In this document: one piece after another, positions 42,279-53,899 of the stretch
Position numbering within the stretch: the stretch's first letter is position 1
Layout of the letters: every line of letters starts with the position of its first letter
DNA from: Hygrocybe punicea
Lineage: Eukaryota > Basidiomycota > Agaricomycetes > Agaricales > Hygrophoraceae
Assembly: GCA_963556145.1 (NCBI GenBank)
Contig: OY744468.1
Location: 5,766,001-5,830,000, forward strand
Direction of reading: 5' to 3'
DNA: 64,000 nucleotides
Translations under genes and position numbers: made by a program
The notes under the pieces: generated by a model
Database searches by the model: none
What the model saw: the letters and a program-made list of their open reading frames with translations, nothing else
Told to the model about the DNA's origin: nothing

Positions 42279-42732
42279 TTACAAGATTCTTGAAAGTACA
42301 CTCTGCATTGGCAAACCACTCCACCCCCAATGCTTCTTCATCCAAGATGTGTGGACAGACAGGTTTAAAACTATATCAACTGTTAACAAAAATATTACAT
42401 GCCAAGGCAACCGTATACTCATAGCAATGATATAGGCATCAGTGCAATCCATATGCTCATAATATTTCAGTGCCCACTGCAAACCAATGTCAATATGGGG
42501 CTTGAGTTGTGGTACTTTCTCCACAAGTTGTTCTCAACTGGTCATAAACATTTTGAAGGCCAGGATGGAACCTGATAGAATGGGCATTGCCTCCCATGAC
42601 ATAGTTTGTTGTGTGGCATGCATCAGGAAATTGGAGGGGCACTGGTATATCCAGACAGAGTTGATAATTGATAAGCAGACTTGCCACCATTTGAAATGTC
42701 TTATCTAGCCAAATAAATGCATTCAAGTACAA
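42279..42732 (-). pseudogene. hAT-like transposase fragment
   Basis: Two minus-strand segments resemble the middle of fungal hAT transposases: LQWALKYYEHMDCTDAYIIAM, then after a probable intron (GTATACGG...TTAACAG) LNLSVHTSWMKKHWG. The YY..M.DTDAYIIAM...W..KHW pattern is typical just before the hAT dimerisation region. The segment upstream (42490-42732) is compatible but weak. No BED finger, catalytic residues or complete frame is visible, so I call it a remnant. Confidence 0.42.
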
Positions 42733-42789
42733 TATAATTATTATGATGGTTGATTATCTGCACTCAGATTTGTGAAAATTGATTGCTGT

Positions 42790-43108
42790 ATATAAAGGGC
42801 TACCATATACACCTAATTATTCAGCTGCAATCCCATTTTTTCACAATCTTATAGAAGTTTAGCCACACAATATAAGCCATTCTGATAAGCATTTAATTAT
42901 TCCTGTGAAATACCATTTTTTCACAGTCTTATAAAAGCTTTGCTATACAATATAAGCCATTCTGATAAAGATCTAATTATTCCTGTGAAATACAATTTTT
43001 TGCAGTCATGTAGAGGCTTAGCCATACAATATAAGCCATTGTGATAAACATTTAGTTATTCCTGTGGAATACCATTTTTTTACAGTCTTGTAGAACCTTG
43101 GCTGTACA
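42790..43108. repeat. Tandem repeat, about 80-bp unit, four degenerate copies
   Basis: The unit contains ACAATATAAGCCATTCTGAT, ATTATTCCTGTGAAATACC and a TTTTTTCACAGTCTTATA stretch. Four copies are about 80-90% alike. Confidence 0.85.
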
Positions 43109-45171
43109 AATAAACTAAGTCTTATAGTACTTACCTGCACCATTAAGACCCCCCACTACTCTCCCTGCATTCCATCACCAATAAAAACAATGGAGACATT
43201 GTCCATGACATCCCCATCATCCTTGTTGTGGTTGTTGCCATCCCAATTGGTCCCGCTGTCAAGCTGCACAAGGATAATGGCACCGACGGTTGGGGCGGCA
43301 GTATCTCAATGAAAATGACAACGATGCTGATGACGGGATTGCCATGGATGACTCTCCACATTTCCTGCATCTCCTTCAACACTGTACACTTGGCCTGCTG
43401 TGGCCGGTTCATCTTTCTCATCCTCTACTCCCACTCCCACCTCATAAATCACATCTCCTGCCCTTCATCACCGCCAAATGCCTAAAGCTGAATCTAAGGT
43501 GAGTATTTTTGTTATATTTGTATATTTATTCAATAGCAGCCTCCTAGTCCACATGGTCGGCTCAACTTGCAGCCACTATGTCCACTGCTTGATGTTCTGT
43601 TGCTGACAATTGTTTCCTGGTATGTGATCAAGGCCTTCCGATATGCGTGTGCTGACATTGACAGTGACAGGGAGGACAGTCCATCTGAGTCCACTATGGT
43701 AACGAATGGTGAATGGGGACTTATGTCCAGGCCATGAATCAGGTGAGTTTTTTTGTATAATAGCCAATTCCAATGCTCATTCTGCCACAAGGGCAACTAC
43801 CGTGTCGGCATTCATGTGGAGAGTCTTGGTGAAATTCTTGTTGATGTTTCATGGTATGATGTGGCATAATATCAAATGGATACAGGAGGATTTATTGTTT
43901 GTAGAAGTACTTAACATACAGACTTTTCATTGGGGAATATTGACCAATGGATTGATTTCTCACTTGCATATTGGACATGATGTCAAGCACTACAAGCCCC
44001 TGCACTCGGTGATAGACATTGTCCAGTTCCACCTTTGCCAGTCAATCACTTTCATGTTGTAATTCAATCTGATTTCTGCAAGTTGATCTGGAGTCATGCT
44101 TGGCCAGCACGCCGTGATCTCAGCTAGAGATGGGACAAGTCACAACCTGGGGGCTAATGAGAACAAGGAGAAAATCACCTGGCATTATTAACTTTGTGAG
44201 TCTTTCTCCAATTGCGTTTATGCTGGCTGTGGTGGCTTTCTTTTGGATATTCACACTTGAAATGGCCCCGAGCACATTGACTGCAATGAATAAAAATCAT
44301 CAAACTAAGTACACAGTCACAATGATATCTTAAGCACAACACAAGACTCACTTGCATGTATGGTCACAGGACAGCCGCAAACAATCTTCCACTCCCAGCA
44401 GAACAAACATGCCAAGTCTGCTTCATCTCTAAATTACTCCTCTTGGCAGGGTCAGTTTCAAGCTAGTCCTGGTGGGTCCCATACCAGGTAATGTGATTTC
44501 CCCTCCCCAACCAGTCAGTGGGCTTCATTCAGGAGAAAGACGATAATGTGAAAGTAAAATACTGTAGTTAGGATCAGAGTCCATGGCATGCAAACTACTT
44601 GATGGTAACAGGGTATCACTAGTAGTGGTGAGTTCTTTGTTTCCATGATGAGCGCAGGGCATTGGCCTTGCAGCCCCATGTGCTTCCAGTGGACTGGCGA
44701 AGATGTGTTTGGGGTGCAAGCTTGTGGGTGAGAACACATATTGCGGAGAAAAGTAAGGAACATCACATTTGAAAGCCTTCAAAACTGGCCAACTATTCCA
44801 ATACCTAGATTGTTTAGAGCACTGGATTTATGGTAAACATCTGACAGGCCAGAAGCCATGAACCAGGTAATTGGATATCAAAGACACATTGAGCCGCAAT
44901 CCCGTTTTCTTGTGAAGGGAGCAAAAGGGCTAGCTCGATGAATTAGGAAATGCTATGCCCTTGCACAGGGTCAATGACAGCACAAAAAATGTGTTCACCA
45001 TCTTCCCATGGTAACCATTGACCATCCACCTGCACTACTACTTTCCCATTTGTCCTCTTGTATGCAAGCACATTAACAAGTTGTCCCATTCGCTCCCCTT
45101 CCAACACAACAGATTTGCCCCCCTTTTCTTTGGGGGGGAAAGGTGACAAATGCTCAGTATTTTACCCTATA
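43109..45171. other. Degenerate intergenic sequence between repeats
   Basis: No gene is supported. Several short frames on both strands (43143-43502, 43706-44062, 44515-44782, 44943-45149) show intron-like breaks. They may be remnants of one or more transposon genes, but I recognise no domain. Confidence 0.35.
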
Positions 45172-45179
45172 CCACTGAT

Positions 45180-45630
45180 TCCCAGTGGGACAATGTGAAG
45201 TCCACATGGACAAAGTGAACAATGTGGACAATGTGGACTCCACATGGACTCCACATGGAATCCACATAAAAAAGTCAAAATGCACTGGGTTTTTTTCACT
45301 TTTGACTTTTTCTCCTTCAATATCAATGCTATTGCAAATATAAAACTATTTTTAGCATTCTAAACTCATAGGGCTTAGTTCAAGACTAATAGAAATTTTT
45401 ATTTCTAGTGGGATTCCACATGGATTCCACATGGACTCCACATGGATTCCACATGGACTCCACATAGAAAGTCGAAATGCACCAGGTTTTTTTGACTTTT
45501 TTGACTTTTCCCACTTCAATATCAATGCCAATGCAAATATAAGACAATATCTAGCATTCTAAACTCATAGGGCTTCCTTCAATACTAAGAGACCATTTTA
45601 TTTCCAGTGGGATTCCACATGGAATCCCAC
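45180..45630. repeat. Left GGATTCCACATGGACTCCAC array of element B
   Basis: Three clusters (about 45195-45265, 45410-45475, 45608-45628) of direct and inverted GTGGATTCCACATGG-like units. The spacers between the clusters (AAAAAGTCAAAATGCACTGGG, trimmed; CTCATAGGGCTT) are themselves duplicated at about 45270-45400 and 45470-45600. Confidence 0.85.
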
Positions 45631-46345
45631 CAAATTCCCACCAAAAAGTCAACATTTATCCATTGTTCTGCTTATATCTTATTTAATACAAGTGTTGTTA
45701 AGAACACCAAGTTTTCCTCAGAGTCTACTATGGAACTGTCTCAGATCTTACTCAGAGCAAGATCCCACTATGTGGTTCAACACAAATTCAAAATATTCTT
45801 ACATTTGTGTATGTCTTGACTTAGTTGAATACTGGTGTAGGTTACTATTGGACTGGGTCATCATTTTCTCATTAATCCAGTATTTTATAGTGTGACAATG
45901 ATTCCAAGTATTCTGATTGGAATCCTTTATGTTTGTTAGTAGTCTTGGGAATGCTTATATGTTCAGTTACACAAGCATGTTCAGCAAACATCACTTTCAG
46001 TTAATCAATATGTTTTTAGTTCACATCAATCTCATAGTCACTTTCATGTTCTCTTCATCACCTTCACCTTCACCTCCATCTTCAGCTTCAGCTTCATCTT
46101 AGCTACATCCCTACTCAGCAAATACTCACTCATATTTACTAACTCCTTGTTTCAGGGATCCATATTAATCCCATAATTATCTTCACCTTCACCTTCACCT
46201 TCACCTTCACCTTCACCCTCACCTTCATCTCCCATGTCAGCAATGAATACATGGACTGACACTGGCACTGGGACAGAAGTCCAGAGTCTGAGTACATTCA
46301 CCAATATATTCACCAACAAATTTTCAAACACCTTTCTGCCACTAA

Positions 46346-46396
46346 TATCCAACAGCAACAACAACAATAACAAGAATGGCAACAACAACAAGAATG

Positions 46397-46450
<54 letters not shown>

Positions 46451-46506
46451 GCAGCAGCAACAGCAACAGCAGCAGCAACAGCAACAGCAGCAGCAGCAGC
46501 AGCAAC
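46346..46506. repeat. CAACAG/CAG microsatellite in element B
   Basis: About 150 bp of AACAAC, then CAACAG, then CAGCAG triplets. All frames are open here, giving apparent poly-Gln, poly-Asn or poly-Leu, which are not evidence of a gene. Confidence 0.9.
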
Positions 46507-47172
46507 CTGGCTCATCAGTGTCTGTACTTTTCCCACCTTTGATCGGGTTGAGTTCTATGTTAGCAATGGACATCTGGACTGAGTTTTGCAACTGGAACAG
46601 GAGTCACCTATCAGAGTCTGAGTACATTCAAAAACACATTTTCAAACACATTCCTCCCATTAATACACAACAGCAACAACAACAAAACAACTGTAGTGGA
46701 GCTTCAAAACATTTATAATGGTGCTTCAAAGTATTTGTAATAGTGCTTCAAAATATTTAGAATAGTGTTTGGAGCCAGCTCTTCAAAATATTACACAAAC
46801 CAGATCTTCACATACACAAGAAGCACAGTCAGAAAAATATTGGAATGCTGGCATTGGTGGCTGCTTGTGCAGTAACATTGAACTAGAAAAGTGTTAGTCA
46901 GTAGAAGTACAGAAATTAAACAAAAAAAGACATAAGTTGAGCAGAATGGTTTGCAATTTGCAATTGTGAACCACTCTACTTGTCATTGGATGGATGGTTG
47001 CTGTGTTTGTTTCAATGTGACATGAAGTCACAGTTATCTGCTCATACCCATATCCCAGGTCCAGAGTTAGTGGGACACAGTTTAATCCCAATGTGAGAAT
47101 TTGTTATTACTGGGTTAATTCAGAAGGCAAATGGAGTGGTTTGAATAAAGGTGGCTTCAATTAAGGGCTGGG

Positions 47173-47401
47173 TGTTAGAAAATCGGCACTAAGATAAAAT
47201 AGAAGACTCAGTCTTTATATGAAGACTGAATATATTTGAGACTACCTAAGATAAAATAGAACTATATACAATAGTTAGAATGGTTAGTAGTTAATAAAAG
47301 AAGGGATTTACAATTCAGTCTTTATATGACGACTGAGTCATCAATCAACAAAACCAAGGTTTTGGTACCCTACAATTGGATCTCCAATTGAATATCCAAC
47401 A
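47173..47401. mobile_element. Solo LTR (229 bp) in element B
   Basis: The segment starts TGTTAGAAAATCGG and ends ATATCCAACA. It is flanked on both sides by CTGGG (47168-47172, 47402-47406). The TG...CA ends and perfect 5-bp TSD identify a solo LTR, probably Copia or Gypsy. It has two copies of a CAGTCTTTATATGA motif inside. Confidence 0.82.
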
Positions 47402-47582
47402 CTGGGCAAGATAACCATCACACATTGTTTTGGCTTGTGCTCATCAGATACAAATTTCTAAATCCAACTAAATCAGACTGTTCTTAACTATGACTAAAAT
47501 CAGATGAACTCTTCAAAATGTGATAACAAATATAATAAAAGGTGCTATCTACATGTAATAACTACATTACTGTAATACAGAT

Positions 47583-47881
47583 GTGGAGGGGAAAGGGGGG
47601 AGGGGAAAGGAAAGAGTGGAAGGAGTTAGCCAACAGAGGGGGGAAGGGGACAGGGAAGAGGGAGCAAAAGGAAGGGGGGCAAGAGGGGAAGGGGGGGAAA
47701 GGGGGAAGGGGGGGAAAGGGGGAAGGGGGGAAAAGACAGGGACAAGGAGGTGGGAGAAGATGGGGAAGGGGGGGTTAGAGAAGGTGGAGGGAAGGTGGAA
47801 AGAGGAGAGGAAGAGAGGGGGAAGGGGAGGGGGAATGGAAGGGGAGGGAGGACAGGGACAATACTCACCATCACCGTTGCA

Positions 47882-47918
<37 letters not shown>

Positions 47919-47995
47919 ACGCTGTTGCTGCTGCTGTCGTCGTTGCCGCTGTTGCTGCTGCTGCCATTGCCGCCGCTGCTGTCGTCGTCCTTTGC
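47583..47995. repeat. GGGGAAGG purine tract and CTG triplets in element B
   Basis: Plus strand 47583-47855 is nearly all purine in GGGGAAGGGG units, then 47875-47995 is CTG/CGT triplet-rich. The order and orientation match element A (33296-33910). Confidence 0.8.
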
Positions 47996-48181
47996 AACTC
48001 TCGCGGCTGCCGTCATCCCGTCGTTGTTGTCCTTCTGTCCCCGTTGTCACCCTACCGCCTTCCTTGTTGTCTTTGTCGTTGCTGTTGTCGTTGTCGTTGT
48101 CGTGCCGCCATCTACCTCCTTGGCGCTGGCCTATGTGTCAGGGCAACGGCGACGGGGATCGCCAGTAGTCAGTAAATAATA

Positions 48182-48812
48182 ATAATTAATAATAAGAAAA
48201 CTTACAGAAGGGCGTGGGTAGTACACCCACGCCCGGTGCATCTCCCATCTGCTCCGTCTTCCCTCGCATCGCTGTCGTCCGCATCGGCCACCATCTGAGG
48301 CCACGGATGTTTTACGTTTCAAAATGGCCGTGGCGGTTGTGGACATTGGGGTGGGCGAGGGCGTGGTCACGGGTGTGGATGTAGTCGTGGACCCGGGCAT
48401 GAGCGTGGGCGTGGGCATGAGCTGGGTACTGCTGTAGGTAGTCAGTAAACAAAAAATGTACTGATGTAGCGGGGCCCCACCCCCGCTACTTCCGTTGTCG
48501 CTGGACTGGTCGTCTCCTTCAACGTTGGCATCCCGCATTCACCGTGGCGGCTTTGGTCCTTGTTCATTGTGGGCATGTTGACGTTGGGGTTGCCTGTATC
48601 AGGGTAGGGTAGTAAGTCACAGCACATAATAAAATTAAATAAATAAAAATAATGCAGCGGGGAGGGTACTGGCCCCCGCTGCTCTCGTCGTTGATAGACT
48701 TGTCTGGCGTCAATCCGGGGTGTTGGACATTGGACGTTGGGCGTTGAGCGTTGTGCTGAGCATTGGCGTTGCTGTTGGTCTTGTTTGGTTGACGCGTCTT
48801 GTTGACTGGCAT
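48182..48812 (-). CDS. Possible spliced Asn/Thr-rich frame of element B
   Basis: On the minus strand a TATA-type box (near 48860) is followed by an ATG at 48812 (MPVNKTRQPNKTNSNANAQ). A donor at 48669 (GTACCC) and an acceptor GATACAG join it to GNPNVNMPTMNKDQSRHG. A second short intron (GTACATTTT...CTGACTACCTACAG) leads to STQLMPTPTLMPGSTTTS and a basic patch, RCGRQRCEGRRSR. A third donor GTAAGT lies near 48204. The protein is low complexity (Asn, Thr, Pro) with no known domain. The introns carry normal GT, CTRAC branch and AG signals, so transcription and splicing look plausible. It could be a spliced non-coding RNA instead. Confidence 0.35.
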
Positions 48813-48830
48813 GTGACGTTCACGCGTTCC

Positions 48831-48864
48831 CAAATTGGTCCGTGCACCAAACAACCGTATATAA
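48831..48864 (-). promoter_or_regulatory. Promoter-like box shared by elements A and B (copy in B)
   Basis: AAATTGGTCCGTGCACCAAA followed by CCGTATATAAGG matches the copy at 40741-40775 in element A. It lies about 20-50 bp upstream of the putative ATG at 48812. Confidence 0.5.
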
Positions 48865-48969
48865 GGTGCCGGAACCTCACATATTTACTTCGGGGCATTC
48901 CCCCTTTAGTACTTAACAATAAGATAAATAGGTTATAAAAATCATGTAGTTATTATTTAATAATGGGGC

Positions 48970-49115
48970 ATAGTTCATGTGGATTCCACATGGAATCCAC
49001 ATGGAATTTACCTGGAGTGGGAGTGAAATTTTGAGTGGTAAAATGTCCATTTGGCTGGGGTGGAATTCATGTGGAATCCACCTGGAATCCACATTGTCCC
49101 ACTGGGAATCAGTGG
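48970..49115. repeat. Right GTGGATTCCACATGG array and TIR of element B
   Basis: Mirror of the left array: GTGGATTCCACATGGAATCC units, a spacer (48998-49060), then CCACCTGGAATCCACATTG and the TIR. Confidence 0.85.
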
Positions 49116-50533
49116 TAAAGGGTAAAGAGCTCGACATAATGCAGGACAAACAGAACAACACCAGCACCACACAGGAAGGCAGTGGACCACCACCGCTGTC
49201 ATTGCCAACCATGCCTCCTGCAGTAGATCCTACTGTCCTAGAGGCATATCTGAATGGGCTTCACCCTGGACCCAAGGCTAACGATATGCCCATTAGCTGG
49301 AATCAGCCAATGTTGCATGCATGGAACAAGAAGGTAATCACATTACTCACCACCAAATTCAAGAGCAATGTCAAGATCAGCTCATGACTGCACTGCCTGC
49401 AGATCTACCTCATACATCGTTCAGTCAATTTCATAAATCCCACTTTACTAGGCAACCTGCAAGAGTTGATGCAAAGGGTGGAAAGAAAATTTGAAAGAGT
49501 TTAAAAGCAGATTGTCCCAGATCACATGTGTCAGTTTAAGTTTTCTCCTAAGGAACCCTTATTGATCGGTTATTAGATATACTGATTAATGAAGACATAC
49601 AGCATTTTGCCATGAAACAGGGTCAGAAGGCATGCAGCAACTACCTCCAAGGCCAGAAGATAGCCTTCTGACTTCTCAAATAGCCATGCCCTGTGGGCTA
49701 TCAGTTGCAATTGAGACATCTTCACAGTGCTGAAATGACTGGGGAACATGCATTCATGAACTTACTTCAAGAGGTGAGGGTTTACTATTTTAAGATAAAA
49801 GGAAACCATTAACTGCAACAGGATATTCTCCTCCACTGCTTTGGGAATCCAGCCTATGAGACACCAATACTTGGCATTGTCTGGGGCTGAAATCCCAAAA
49901 AACAAAGCAAGTACCCACCTCTGGTGCTGAAAGCTGTGGAATTCTCAATGAGGCATTTGCTAGCATCAGGGCCCTGGTATGTATGTATGCACACTTTTCA
50001 CACCATGCTAATACACAACTATTAGTGTTACCACAATTTGATGGAATGGGAAGACAGCATATGTTGCCATTTGGATATGATGGATGAATCTTTTGGTGCG
50101 GCATTTGATACCATCTTGGGATGTGTCAAGCAACATTGCAATGGCCCTGAGTTCATCCAATGCACACCTCACCTCTTTGAAGTCAGCATAGTTTTGTTCC
50201 ATCCTAACAAGCAGAACAAAAGGCAATTCTAAACATAACATGTAAGTGTGTTGTTTGGCTGAGTTTCTTTTACTGACAGTTTAAAGATAGGATCGCTCCT
50301 CTCACCAACCTTCCATAAATGTCAAGAAACCCTCTTACAACTAGTTTAGTACCATGATCCCTGTGTTTCAATTGTCTTTGTCTTTGTATAACAAACTCCA
50401 CTACCCAGTGGCCTGGGTGAATTTGACTTCATTAATGGCAACTCAGATTGTATGGGCCAATAAACAAACTACAGAAGTTTGAAATAATGGTGAGATGAGA
50501 CAGGTGAATTGTGTCAACTATATCTATTGAATA
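49116..50533. other. Degenerate sequence, possible transposon remnants
   Basis: A plus-strand frame at 49130-49387 (DPTVLEAYLNGLHPGPKANDM) and minus-strand frames near 49790-50241 look like decayed coding sequence, but I recognise no family. No terminal repeats were found here. Confidence 0.35.
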
Positions 50534-50536
50534 TTA

Positions 50537-50806
50537 CTAATTGTCATTGCTAGACATTGTGAGGTTGATGGCCGATTCCACATTTCTGCCTTCAGAGGAA
50601 TCATCTGAGTCACTAACATCTGATGTGAGGTCAATGAACACAGGGCAACTCTGAACAATGGTGGCAGCAGTGACAGTGCAAATATGTTGCTGATACACCT
50701 GACAGGTCATGACTAAACCACACACACATTTTGTGAAGAGTTTCTCGAACTCAGGTTCCAAAAGTCCTGGTGCAGCCCAGCAATCAAGATTTAGAAGTGA
50801 ATCCAA
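50537..50806 (-). pseudogene. C-terminal fragment of a repeated fungal ORF
   Basis: An 89-residue minus-strand frame with LDCWAAPGLLEPEFEKLF, CVCGLVMTCQVYQQHIC and CPVFIDLTSDVSDSD. A Cys/His pair set (CxC...HxC) followed by an acidic FIDLTSD tail resembles the C-terminus of multicopy transposon-associated ORFs in Agaricomycetes. The remainder of the gene is absent or too decayed to read. Confidence 0.3.
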
Positions 50807-50934
50807 CAGGGTCTCCAGTCCCTTTACTGGCAGTCTGTCATTGGGTATGCAACCCAGGGAAACACCCCTCTGAAGGCAAGTATTGCATCATCTCCACACA
50901 GCCAAAAATGACCAGGGTGGTGCAATGAGACCAC

Positions 50935-51195
50935 TGATTTGCCTTGACACTGGGGTGATAGAATTGCTTCAGCTAAACCAATAGTGAGGTGTGGTCAAAG
51001 GCAAGAGCTGAAAAACTGTGTGGGCCTGACACTGGGGGATTGCCTCAGTTAAACTGATGGCAGCAAGCAGTTGAGGGTGAGAGGTGTTCAAATAAAGTAC
51101 AGTGCAGGCCTGATATTGTGGCAATAGGGTTGCCTTGGCTAAACCAATGGCAATGAGCAATAAGGGGTTGCCTCAGCTGAACCAATGGCAATACT
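50935..51195. repeat. Array of TTGCCTCAGCTAAACCAATGG-type units
   Basis: Five degenerate copies of a unit of about 27 bp, roughly GGTTGCCTYRGCTRAACC followed by AATGGCAAT. An inverted pair of the same units lies at 53795-53875. The two may be the subterminal arrays of a further element (about 2.9 kb), but I could not find its exact ends. Confidence 0.65.
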
Positions 51196-52139
51196 ACAAG
51201 TGAGCCTCAGGCTGAGTATGGGGCCTATAACAGTTGATGTAAGCAAACTCCCCATGGCCACCTGACTAATCAGCATACCCTGAGATGAGGCCTTGGTGGC
51301 ATGACAAAAAAATTCAGTGATTGACATTGCAAGTTGGAGTTGTTTGTGGGCCTAATTCATGCCAATGACCAAGACTATAAAGCAGAGCCCCGAGTCGGGA
51401 TCAGTGAACAGAATGCAACATTGTGATCTCTTTAAGTCCATTCAAATGCCTACTCATCTTGATCACCTTCACCAGTACTACAAAGGTTGCATCCATTGAC
51501 AGCGATTGACCATTATTTTGCACTATGATGCAGTATCATTGAACCTTCACATTTGGCCTTGGTGCATTATTATAGACACTAAAAACTCACTAACCAATGA
51601 CATGGTCCAATGGATGATCTGCAGGCCTGTCAGTCAAGCAGGATTGCAAGTCACTCCAATGGACCTCTCAGAATATTGCAAAATGCATGACTTCAGAGCA
51701 CCTTGTTGCCTTTGTGCTGCACCAGCAATTCTGACACAAATCTTTACAATGAATCAGCTATTTATATTGCCATCAAAGGTCCATGCACTGGCAGATATGT
51801 AGCTGGATATGCTTCTGATAGCTGTGGCTATATCAGTATGTTAAGCCTTCCCCTGGAGCACGTGTTATTCATCTTACATTCCATGTTTTGTAGTTGGTAT
51901 TGAGCATATGTATACAAGATGGGGCCTGCATGTAAGGAGACCCACCAAGGTTTGGCTTTTCTAAAGTTGCTTTTCAATAATACTAATTCCTTTCATCTGC
52001 AGATGCTGGTGATACACGCTCAGCCATCCTGAGCCCTGATTTTATATATTTTGTGATTCCTTGCAATTTTATGCAACTTACCACTCTTCAACCTTCCAAT
52101 CACATTGCGAGTATTGCGATCTTCTGTGACTTTGGAGAT

Positions 52140-52777
52140 TGTTAGTTATCACACTTCGAAGTATTTCTCTTGTTCTCTTTGTTCTCTATTTTCAGTTATC
52201 ATTCTCTCTACCTATCCTTTCTTCTATATGCCCTTTATCTCACATATCTCCTTTTAGTATTATCCTTTCATCCCTCTTTCTTTGTCCTGACAGCTTATTT
52301 ACCTGCCTATATGAGCCACTAGACAGAGAACCCCCAGAGAATCAAGACAGACCTAATTCCCCCTTCATCTCAGAGCTTCCCCTTCATTCTAGTTCCATTC
52401 TCTTCACATTCTATCACATTCTCTCACTGTCCGACCCTTTGATCTCACTGCAACTTTTGATTTTATTGCAACTCTTTGATCTTGATTGCACCACTTCTAT
52501 TTTGATCGCAGCACTTCTATTGAGTTTCTCATACTCTTTTATTCCTTCTCTTTCCTTTCCTATACTAGTGTAGGCTTTCCAAAGCTTCCTTGCACCTTTT
52601 CACCTTAGTAGTTGTAGGATTCCCTTCTTATAGCTACATATTGCATATCACCGGAGATGTCATCAGGAAAACGTGGAGACACAGGGATTTCCAGACAGAT
52701 CTTATCAACAGATAGCTGACTGATATCATGTGATATAGTGATATATAAGCTTATCACAATTTAGAACTCTGATAACA
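52140..52777. repeat. Possible LTR-like segment
   Basis: The segment begins TGTTAGTTATCAC and ends GTTCTGATAACA-like (AACTCTGATAACA), with inverted TGTTA-TATC/GATAACA ends, a CT-rich interior and a TATATAAG box near the right end. No matching 5-bp TSD was found (GAGAT versus ATATT), so this is weak. Confidence 0.25.
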
Positions 52778-53050
52778 ATATTGTCATACTATTCCTGTAG
52801 CTATCACATTGATATTTTAAGATCAAGTCATGTAATTCTGATAACAATATTGTCACACTATTCCTGTAGCTATCACATTGATATTTTAAGATCATGTCAT
52901 GTAATTCTGATAACAATATTGTCACACTATTCCTGTAGCTATCACATTGATATTTTAAGATCATGTCATGTAATTCTGATAACAATATTGTCACACTATT
53001 CCTGTAGCTATCACGTTGATATTCTAAGATCATGTCATGTAATTCTGATG
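52765..53050. repeat. Tandem repeat, 69-bp unit, four copies
   Basis: The unit contains TCTGATAACAATATTGTCAC, TATTCCTGTAGCTATCAC and ATTTTAAGATCATGTCATG. Copies are over 90% identical. The periodic frames on both strands are a consequence of 69 being a multiple of three. Confidence 0.92.
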
Positions 53051-53794
53051 TTAAGATGGTGAATTCTTCTCAGAGGTATTGCAAGACTGGAATCATTTTG
53101 TATGTGGTGATATATTAAAATCTATGCATGGTCACACTGTTAAGATTTGGCATTCCATTGGCAAGTAACTATCTTTCTTGTACCTGGAGTCTGTATAAAT
53201 ATGTACACATATGTTGGCACTATTTGGCTGCACACCTGTGGGTTGAACAAAATACAAAATCTTGTTCATGTCTCAAATTTTCATCCTTATACTTATATTG
53301 AGCATTCAAATTGGACAATAAGACAATAAGTGAGATAAGATAAACTTCCAAGACCTTGAGATAAGATTAGATAAAATTAATTCTAAGACCTTGAGATAAA
53401 TTCCAAGAAGATTTAACATGAGACCATTATATAAGATAAGTGAATGAGAAAGACAATGGTTAAAAGGCAGAATTTTTTCCCCTCCTATTACTCAATAACA
53501 GATATTCTAATATCATTGGTTACCAATGAATACCAGAATTAGTGGTCAAGACATTGTTGGCAACTGATGCTACATTGACATCAATATGCTTGATGTGATG
53601 TATTTTCATCTAGGTAACCATAAATTATCTGAGTTGACCTGGCTGTCATCATAGTGATACTGGATGTTACTTATGATGTATCAGATCAGGTCTTATAAGA
53701 CTTTCTCATTTCATGTTCAATTTCCTGATGGTGGTTCCACCACCAGTTCTCATGACTTCAACTTGAACAACTTGAAGTACTTAGTACTAATATT

Positions 53795-53875
53795 GCCATT
53801 GGGTTAGCTGAGGCAACCCCTTCCTATCGCTCACATTGCCATCGGTTCAGCCAAGGCAATTTCCTGGTGCCACCT
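53795..53875. repeat. Inverted copies of the TTGCCTCAGCTAAACC units
   Basis: ATTGCCATTGGGTTAGCTGAG and ATTGCCATCGGTTCAGCC, trimmed, are the reverse complement of the units at 51120-51190, including the spacer (GAGCGATAGGAAGGGG versus GAGCAATAAGGGG). Confidence 0.7.
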
Positions 53876-53899
53876 ACTGTATTATCAGCCTCCTTCATA

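Larger units (their letters stand above)
45172..49115. mobile_element. TIR element B with GGAATCCACATGG terminal arrays, TA target
   Basis: The ends CCACTGATTCCCAGTGGG (45172) and the exact inverse ending at 49115 are each bordered by TA (45170-45171, 49116-49117). The inverted identity continues over about 26 bp. The first 18 bp contain a small palindrome (CCACTG/CAGTGG). Subterminal arrays of GGATTCCACATGGA-type units lie at about 45190-45630 and 48975-49100. The interior has a polyQ-type CAACAG tract, a solo LTR, a purine tract, CTG triplets and a spliced minus-strand frame behind a TATA box. No transposase is present. Confidence 0.82.

Noticed and set aside
46152..46591. Poly-Leu, poly-Cys, poly-Ala and poly-Asn frames
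   Set aside because: Same cause: a CAACAG microsatellite read in six frames.
52765..53050. Possible CRISPR-like repeat array
   Set aside because: The units are contiguous tandem copies of 69 bp without unique spacers, and the genome is eukaryotic.
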